Below, piece after piece: positions 60,191 through 64,000 of a DNA stretch of 64,000 bases (the first letter of the stretch is position 1; every line of letters begins with the position of its first letter). The notes under the pieces are model-generated. The model was not told the origin of the DNA, searched no databases, and saw only the letters and a program-made list of their open reading frames with translations. This DNA is from Chloroflexi bacterium HGW-Chloroflexi-6 (lineage in GTDB: Bacteria; Chloroflexota; Anaerolineae; Anaerolineales; Villigracilaceae), in the NCBI GenBank assembly GCA_002840685.1, contig PHBU01000008.1, forward strand, positions 124,001-188,000, read 5' to 3'. The position numbers and the translations under genes were made by a program.

Positions 60191-61984
60191 TTACTCAACG
60201 GTAATGGCGTTGAAATTACAGACCTGGGCGCAGATACCGCAGCGGATGCAGGTATCCTGATCGATGTGGTGCAGTTGGCGGCGTTCCCCGCTGATAGCTT
60301 CGACCGGGCAGTTGCGCGCGCAAACGGTACAGCCGGTGCAGGCCGGGGAGGTGATCTCGAAGTGGATCAGCGGGCGGCAGACTTTGGCCGGGCAGCGCTT
60401 CTCGTAGATGTGAGCTTCGTACTCTTTGCGGAAGTGTTTGAGTGTGCTAACGACCGGGTTGGGTGCGCCCTGGCCGAGACCGCACAGGCTGTTCTTGGTG
60501 ATCTCTGAGCACAGTTCTTCCATCTTTTCGATGTCGCCATCTTCGCCAAAGCCGTCGCAGATCTTTTGCAGCATTTCGAGCAGGCGGCGTGTGCCAACGC
60601 GGCAGGGGGTGCATTTGCCGCACGATTCTGCCTGGGTAAAGTCCATGAAGAAACGGGCGATATCGACCATGCAGGAGGTCTCGTCCATGATGACCAGCCC
60701 GCCTGAACCCATCATCGAACCGGCCTGGGTCAGGGCTTCGTAATCGAGGGGCAGGTCAAGGTGAGATTCGACCAGACATCCGCCCATCGGGCCGCCGGTT
60801 TGGACGGCTTTAAAGTGGCGGCCTTCTTTCATGCCGCCGGCAACTTCGAAGATGATCTCGCGCAGGGTGATGCCCATTGGCACTTCGATCAGGCCGGGCT
60901 TCATGACGTTGCCGCCGACGGCGAAGGTTTTGGTGCCCTTCGAGCGTTCAGTACCCATGCTGGCGTACCAGTCTGCGCCCTTCAGGATGATCTGCGGGAT
61001 ATTGGAGTAGGTTTCAACGTTGTTGTTGTTGGTCGGTTTGCCCCAGACACCCTTGACCGCCGGGAAGGGCGGGCGCGGGCTGGGTTCGCCGCGCAGACCC
61101 ATGATCGAGGCGATCAGGGCGGTTTCTTCGCCGCAAACAAAAGCCCCGGCGCCCACGCGCACTTCCAGGTCGAACGAGAAGTCGGTGCCGAGAATGTTCT
61201 GGCCGAGGAAGCCAAATTCGCGCGCCTGGGCGATGGCGATGTTGAAGGTTTCGACTGCGACTGGGTATTCAGCGCGGCAGTAAACGTAGCCGTAGCTTGC
61301 GCCGATCGCATAAGCGCCAATGATCATGCCTTCCAGCACCGAATGCGGATCGCCTTCAAGCACACGCCGGTTCATAAACGCGCCGGGGTCGCCTTCGTCG
61401 GCATTGCAGACCATGTATTTTGGTGAGTCATCCACCTGGCGGGTTAGATTCCATTTCTTGCCGGCTGGGAAACCCGCACCGCCGCGCCCGCGCAGGCCAG
61501 ATTTAAGCACTTCGTCAATAACTTGTTGGGGCTGCATTTCGAACATTGCTTTGCCGAGGGCCTGGTAACCGTCCACGGCCAGGTAGTCTTCGATGTTGGT
61601 CGGGTCGATGTAGCCGCAATTCTTGAGCACAACGCGCAATTCTTTGGGGCGCAGCGGACCAAGCTCTTCATCCACCACAACCTTGGGCATCTCGCGGAAT
61701 TTCTCAACGATGCGGCCCTTCAGGAAGTGTTCTTCAACGATGAAGGGCACATCGTCGGCATTAAAGCCGAGATAATGCACGCCTTCGGGGTAGACGATCA
61801 TTTCGGGGCCGTCTTCACAGCCACCGATGCGCGAAGTCTCAAGAACCTGGATCTCGTCGATCAAACCCTGGTCTACTAATTCATCCTGAAGCGCATCGAT
61901 AACATCATGCGCGCCCCGGGCCAGGCACTCTGGATCAACACATACCAATATGTGGGAACGGAAAAAAGCCATAATAAACTCCAA
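60191..61984 (-). CDS. NuoF/HydB-like flavoprotein with C-terminal ferredoxin domain
   Basis: A 597-residue subunit. A thioredoxin-like N-terminus, FMN/NADH domain (GLRGRGGAGFPAGKKWNLT, VCNADEGDPGAFMNRRVLEGDP), SLBB, the 4Fe-4S motif SCGKCTPCRVGTRR, and an added C-terminal pair of 4Fe-4S clusters (CTGCTVCARNCPVEAI, CIRCGICAQVCNFNAI). This extra ferredoxin domain is typical of HydB subunits of electron-bifurcating hydrogenases. It is longer than the second NuoF copy here and may connect to ferredoxin. No hydrogenase catalytic subunit was found in the window. Confidence 0.88.
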   Translation of the reverse strand: MEFIMAFFRSHILVCVDPECLARGAHDVIDALQDELVDQGLIDEIQVLETSRIGGCEDGPEMIVYPEGVHYLGFNADDVPFIVEEHFLKGRIVEKFREMPKVVVDEELGPLRPKELRVVLKNCGYIDPTNIEDYLAVDGYQALGKAMFEMQPQQVIDEVLKSGLRGRGGAGFPAGKKWNLTRQVDDSPKYMVCNADEGDPGAFMNRRVLEGDPHSVLEGMIIGAYAIGASYGYVYCRAEYPVAVETFNIAIAQAREFGFLGQNILGTDFSFDLEVRVGAGAFVCGEETALIASIMGLRGEPSPRPPFPAVKGVWGKPTNNNNVETYSNIPQIILKGADWYASMGTERSKGTKTFAVGGNVMKPGLIEVPMGITLREIIFEVAGGMKEGRHFKAVQTGGPMGGCLVESHLDLPLDYEALTQAGSMMGSGGLVIMDETSCMVDIARFFMDFTQAESCGKCTPCRVGTRRLLEMLQKICDGFGEDGDIEKMEELCSEITKNSLCGLGQGAPNPVVSTLKHFRKEYEAHIYEKRCPAKVCRPLIHFEITSPACTGCTVCARNCPVEAISGERRQLHHIDQDTCIRCGICAQVCNFNAITVE

Positions 61985-62073
61985 ACATGGTTATTTGCGG
62001 CGCATCGTTTCCTGGATTAATCCCCAGGGCGGCTGCTTCCGCATCGCCGAAGCATAACTTCGGCACTTAAAAA

Positions 62074-62448
62074 TTATTGTTGTAAGGGCAGCACGTTGCT
62101 CTCGACCGGTTTGCCGCCTTGGACGTGTTCTTTCATGATCTTTTCGGCAACTTCGGCGGTGACTTTGCGGTAATAAACTTTGGGCTGTTCGCCGATGACA
62201 ACTTCGACGATTGGTTCGTGTTCGCACAGGCCAATGCAGCCGGTCTGGGTGACGCTGACGCCGCTCACTTTTTGGGTTTCAACGTAGTTCAGGATGCTCT
62301 TCATCGTATCGCGCGCGCCCGCGGCAATACCGCAGGTACCCATGGCAACGATCACCTGCACATTACCACCGGCAGATTTCATTTCTTTTTTCTTTTGAGC
62401 TTCTTCGCGAATGCGTTTGAGATCGTCAAGGGACTTGATAGCAGGCAT
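62074..62448 (-). CDS. Thioredoxin-like (2Fe-2S) ferredoxin domain protein
   Basis: A 124-residue protein. MPAIKSLDDLKRIREEAQKK, then VQVIVAMGTCGIAAGARDTMKSI and VSVTQTGCIGLCEHEPIVEVVIGEQPKVYYRKVTAEVAEKI, carrying Cys ligands (TC..., GC..., LC) of a NuoE/HydB-N-like 2Fe-2S fold. The ATG at 62446-62448 has AAAGGAG upstream, whereas a longer frame (17 residues) lacks one. It lies between the ATPase and HydB-like genes, the standard place in bifurcating hydrogenase operons. Confidence 0.85.
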   Translation of the reverse strand: MPAIKSLDDLKRIREEAQKKKEMKSAGGNVQVIVAMGTCGIAAGARDTMKSILNYVETQKVSGVSVTQTGCIGLCEHEPIVEVVIGEQPKVYYRKVTAEVAEKIMKEHVQGGKPVESNVLPLQQ

Positions 62449-62527
62449 GTTTATCTCCTTTACTCTTCTGGAGTGCAAAATCTCCAGATTTTGCACCATT
62501 TTATGAATATTTCAGACCTGACAGGTT

Positions 62528-63085
62528 TTATAACTTGATCGCGCCAATGCCTTCTTCCAGCATTCCGCGCAAAAAACCTAAAACTTCCGGCTCGGTCATG
62601 GACATATCGCCCAGTTCGGCTTTAAGTTCGGTATCATCAAAGAGAAATTCATCGGTTTGTCCATCTTTTTGGGTTGCCCGATAAACAAAAACCCAATGAA
62701 TTTGTGGATAGGAAACCAGCACCGCCAGGAAGGTGGCTGCCAGGTCCCCGAGCGGCATCCGGTCGATGTGACTGTGCCGAAAGGACACCTCCACCCGCGT
62801 GCCTTTGCCCTGCTCCGAGACGAGACTCAGGCCGCCTTCGCTCATTTCCGCCGCCAGTTTCAAGAGCGGAATTCCCAGCCCGACCTTGCGGGTGGTGCGG
62901 GTGGTATAGAAGGGGTCAAGTACGCGTTGGGCAATTTCAGCGCTCATGCCGCGCCCATCATCTTCGACACAGGCCAGCAAGCGGTCGCTTTGCAGATCCT
63001 CGTGCACCTCGATGCGGATATTGCGCCCCTGGGCGGCGACGCTGTTTTCCGCAATATCGAGCAGGTGCAGGGCAATCTCGCGCAT
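62528..63085 (-). CDS. Histidine-kinase-type ATPase (HATPase_c) protein
   Basis: A 185-residue protein. LHLLDIAENSVAAQGRNIRIEV (N-box), EDDGRGM (G1), DPFYTTRTTRKVGLGIPLLKLAAEMSEGG (F and G2 boxes) form a GHKL ATPase domain. The C-terminal 75 residues hold no transmitter or receiver domain, so it is not a normal two-component kinase. Such stand-alone ATPases sit in bifurcating-hydrogenase gene sets, where their role is unknown. It is coupled to the NuoE gene (1-bp spacing). Confidence 0.88.
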   Translation of the reverse strand: MREIALHLLDIAENSVAAQGRNIRIEVHEDLQSDRLLACVEDDGRGMSAEIAQRVLDPFYTTRTTRKVGLGIPLLKLAAEMSEGGLSLVSEQGKGTRVEVSFRHSHIDRMPLGDLAATFLAVLVSYPQIHWVFVYRATQKDGQTDEFLFDDTELKAELGDMSMTEPEVLGFLRGMLEEGIGAIKL

Positions 63086-63616
63086 TTAGGCCTTCTCTGG
63101 TTCCGCTTCCTGAGATTGAACTTTCTTGACCAACTGCGGGAACTTGTTGGGCTTCACGCGGCCGTTGACTTCTTCATCCACAACCACAACCGGGGCCTGG
63201 CTGCAAGCGCCGACGCAGCGGCATTCTTCGAGTGTGATCAATCCGTCGGGGGTGGTCTGGCCGAGGTCGATATCCAGCATTTGCTTGGCTTTTTCAACCA
63301 GTTGCGATACTCCGGCCACATAACAGGCTGTGCCGAGACAGAACTTGATGGTGTGTTTGCCGCGCGGCTGGGTCTTGAAGAAAGAGTAGAAGGTGACCAC
63401 GCCGTGAACCTGTCCCAAGGAAACGTTCAACTTGCGAGCAATGTAAGCCTGCATCGCGGGGGAAACGTGACCGATCTTGCCCTGGACTTCGTTCAGAACC
63501 AGCATGACCGCACCCTGGCGGTCTTTGTTGTCGGCGATCGCCTTCTCAATAATGGCTTTCTGATTGGCGATGTTCAATGGATCGTTTGATGCGATGTTTT
63601 TCAATAGTCGGGTCAT
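63086..63616 (-). CDS. NuoE-like / HydC-type 2Fe-2S subunit
   Basis: A 176-residue protein. VNEVQGKIGHVSPAMQAYIARKLNVSLGQVHGVVTFYSFFKTQPRGKHTIKFCLGTACYVAGVSQLVEKAKQMLDIDLGQTTPDGLITLEECRCVGACSQAPVVVVDEEV contains the NuoE fold with four cluster Cys ligands (CLGTAC, CRCVGAC). First gene of the locus, with a perfect Rex operator 24 bp upstream of its ATG. Partner of the HydB-like protein. Confidence 0.92.
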   Translation of the reverse strand: MTRLLKNIASNDPLNIANQKAIIEKAIADNKDRQGAVMLVLNEVQGKIGHVSPAMQAYIARKLNVSLGQVHGVVTFYSFFKTQPRGKHTIKFCLGTACYVAGVSQLVEKAKQMLDIDLGQTTPDGLITLEECRCVGACSQAPVVVVDEEVNGRVKPNKFPQLVKKVQSQEAEPEKA

Positions 63617-63639
63617 AATTCAGATACCTTTGATGCGAA

Positions 63640-63657
63640 TTGTGAAAAATCTCACAA
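63640..63657 (-). promoter_or_regulatory. Rex operator
   Basis: TTGTGA-AAAATC-TCACAA, a perfect inverted repeat in the Rex consensus (TTGTGA-N6-TCACAA). It lies 24 bp upstream of the first gene of the formate/NuoEF locus. Rex binds when NADH is low and releases when NADH/NAD+ rises. Confidence 0.88.
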
Positions 63658-63744
63658 GAAAAGTTTAACATTTCCTTGCAAAAACGTCAATGAATGAATG
63701 TCACAAAACAAACGGTAACTTGTCAGTCTTGCGGGGCAATGAGG

Positions 63745-63999
63745 TTAACAGGTTTGGGGTTGTATTTGTACGCTCCGGCCGTCTTTCCCTTGCAGGGCCA
63801 GGCGGATTTCGGTCAGAGTGCGTGTTTCGAGTGTGAGGATGGTCGTACCGAGAAAAGCTTCCAGCATGTGCACATCGCCGCTTTGGATGAGCGGGTAGCT
63901 GCCCAAAGCGGGGAATTTGGCACGCGCCTGTTCGGGGGTGGTGTGGCGGGAAATTTCGAAGGCTTCGACCGGCCAGGTTTCAGAAACCAGGCCGAGAGT
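63745..63999 (-). CDS. PHP-domain protein, C-terminal fragment
   Basis: 85 residues of the C-terminus; the start is beyond the right edge. GLVSETWPVEAFEISRHTTPEQARAKFP..., YPLIQSGDVHMLEAFLG (like the PHP 'SSDAH....G' motif) and LETRTLTEIRLALQGKDGR are typical of PHP-domain phosphoesterase-like proteins that often stand next to HydABC-type operons. Same strand as the locus, with the Rex operator between this gene and the first NuoE. Confidence 0.68.
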   Translation of the reverse strand, partial: TLGLVSETWPVEAFEISRHTTPEQARAKFPALGSYPLIQSGDVHMLEAFLGTTILTLETRTLTEIRLALQGKDGRSVQIQPQTC

Positions 64000-64000
64000 G

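Overview
The window reads as chromosome of a bacterium of the class Anaerolineae (Chloroflexota). This is an inference from gene families and style: split F1 ATP synthase genes next to an MreB-like gene, Rex, SH3 and LysM lipoproteins with Pro/Thr-rich linkers, a paired TIGR03960-type radical SAM / DUF2344 unit, and a selenocysteine formate dehydrogenase with NuoE/NuoF-type partners. No rRNA or tRNA gene was seen. The host sequence is GC-rich. Two stretches are clearly AT-rich and foreign-looking: about 2.05-2.85 kb and about 11.2-18.4 kb.

Layout. 0-11.2 kb: ordinary metabolism and regulation (phosphotransferase fragment, DUF1330, leucyl aminopeptidase, an HNH-like AT-rich gene, a PabB-PabC fusion, VanZ, a Ser/Thr kinase, GNAT, SDR, alpha/beta hydrolase, CPBP protease, PadR regulator). 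11.4-18.4 kb: a decayed chromosomal integron. A broken integron integrase lies on the plus strand at 17.93-18.39 kb. Next to it are a candidate attI junction and outward promoter, then six or seven unrelated minus-strand genes separated by 126-181 bp repeats that begin and end in RYYYAAC...GTTRRRY, the signature of attC sites. An insertion-sequence remnant sits at the far end. 18.4-22 kb: a TipA-type MerR regulator with a typical 19-bp-spacer promoter, two SPFH proteins and a lipoprotein.

22-28.2 kb: atpA-atpG-atpD-atpC without Fo or delta genes, then an MreB-like gene and a small membrane protein. 28.2-36.1 kb: Rex, two SH3 lipoproteins, the DUF2344/radical SAM pair, and three membrane proteins of unknown role. 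36.2-39.9 kb: a cyclic-nucleotide-domain/NifU fusion, then an ECF sigma factor with a zinc (HxxxCxxC) anti-sigma factor. After these come a glutaredoxin-like protein disulfide oxidoreductase whose second active site is read through an in-frame TGA (selenocysteine, UPYC), a TlpA-type thioredoxin and OsmC: a thiol/peroxide defence island.

40-52 kb: three tandem paralogous LysM/M23 lipoproteins, a secreted esterase-like protein, and a TPP-riboswitch-led thiamine set (thiamine pyrophosphokinase, then substrate-binding, permease and ATPase subunits of a thiamine ABC transporter). The ATPase carries an in-frame palindromic insert. Next are a DUF402 gene, two tiny CCCC-motif membrane proteins on the other strand, and two DUF4870 proteins.

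53.5-64 kb: a formate locus on the minus strand. Its order from upstream is a PHP-domain gene (partial), a perfect Rex operator, NuoE-like, an ATPase, a 2Fe-2S protein, NuoF/HydB-like, a second NuoE and NuoF pair, selenocysteine FdhA, a ferritin-like protein and a FocA-type formate channel. Rex (28.2 kb) probably ties this locus to the NADH/NAD+ ratio. The observations I rate highest are the selenocysteine oxidoreductase and the fossil integron. Next come the cNMP-NifU fusion, the bifurcation-style formate dehydrogenase cluster and the palindrome inside the thiamine ATPase gene.
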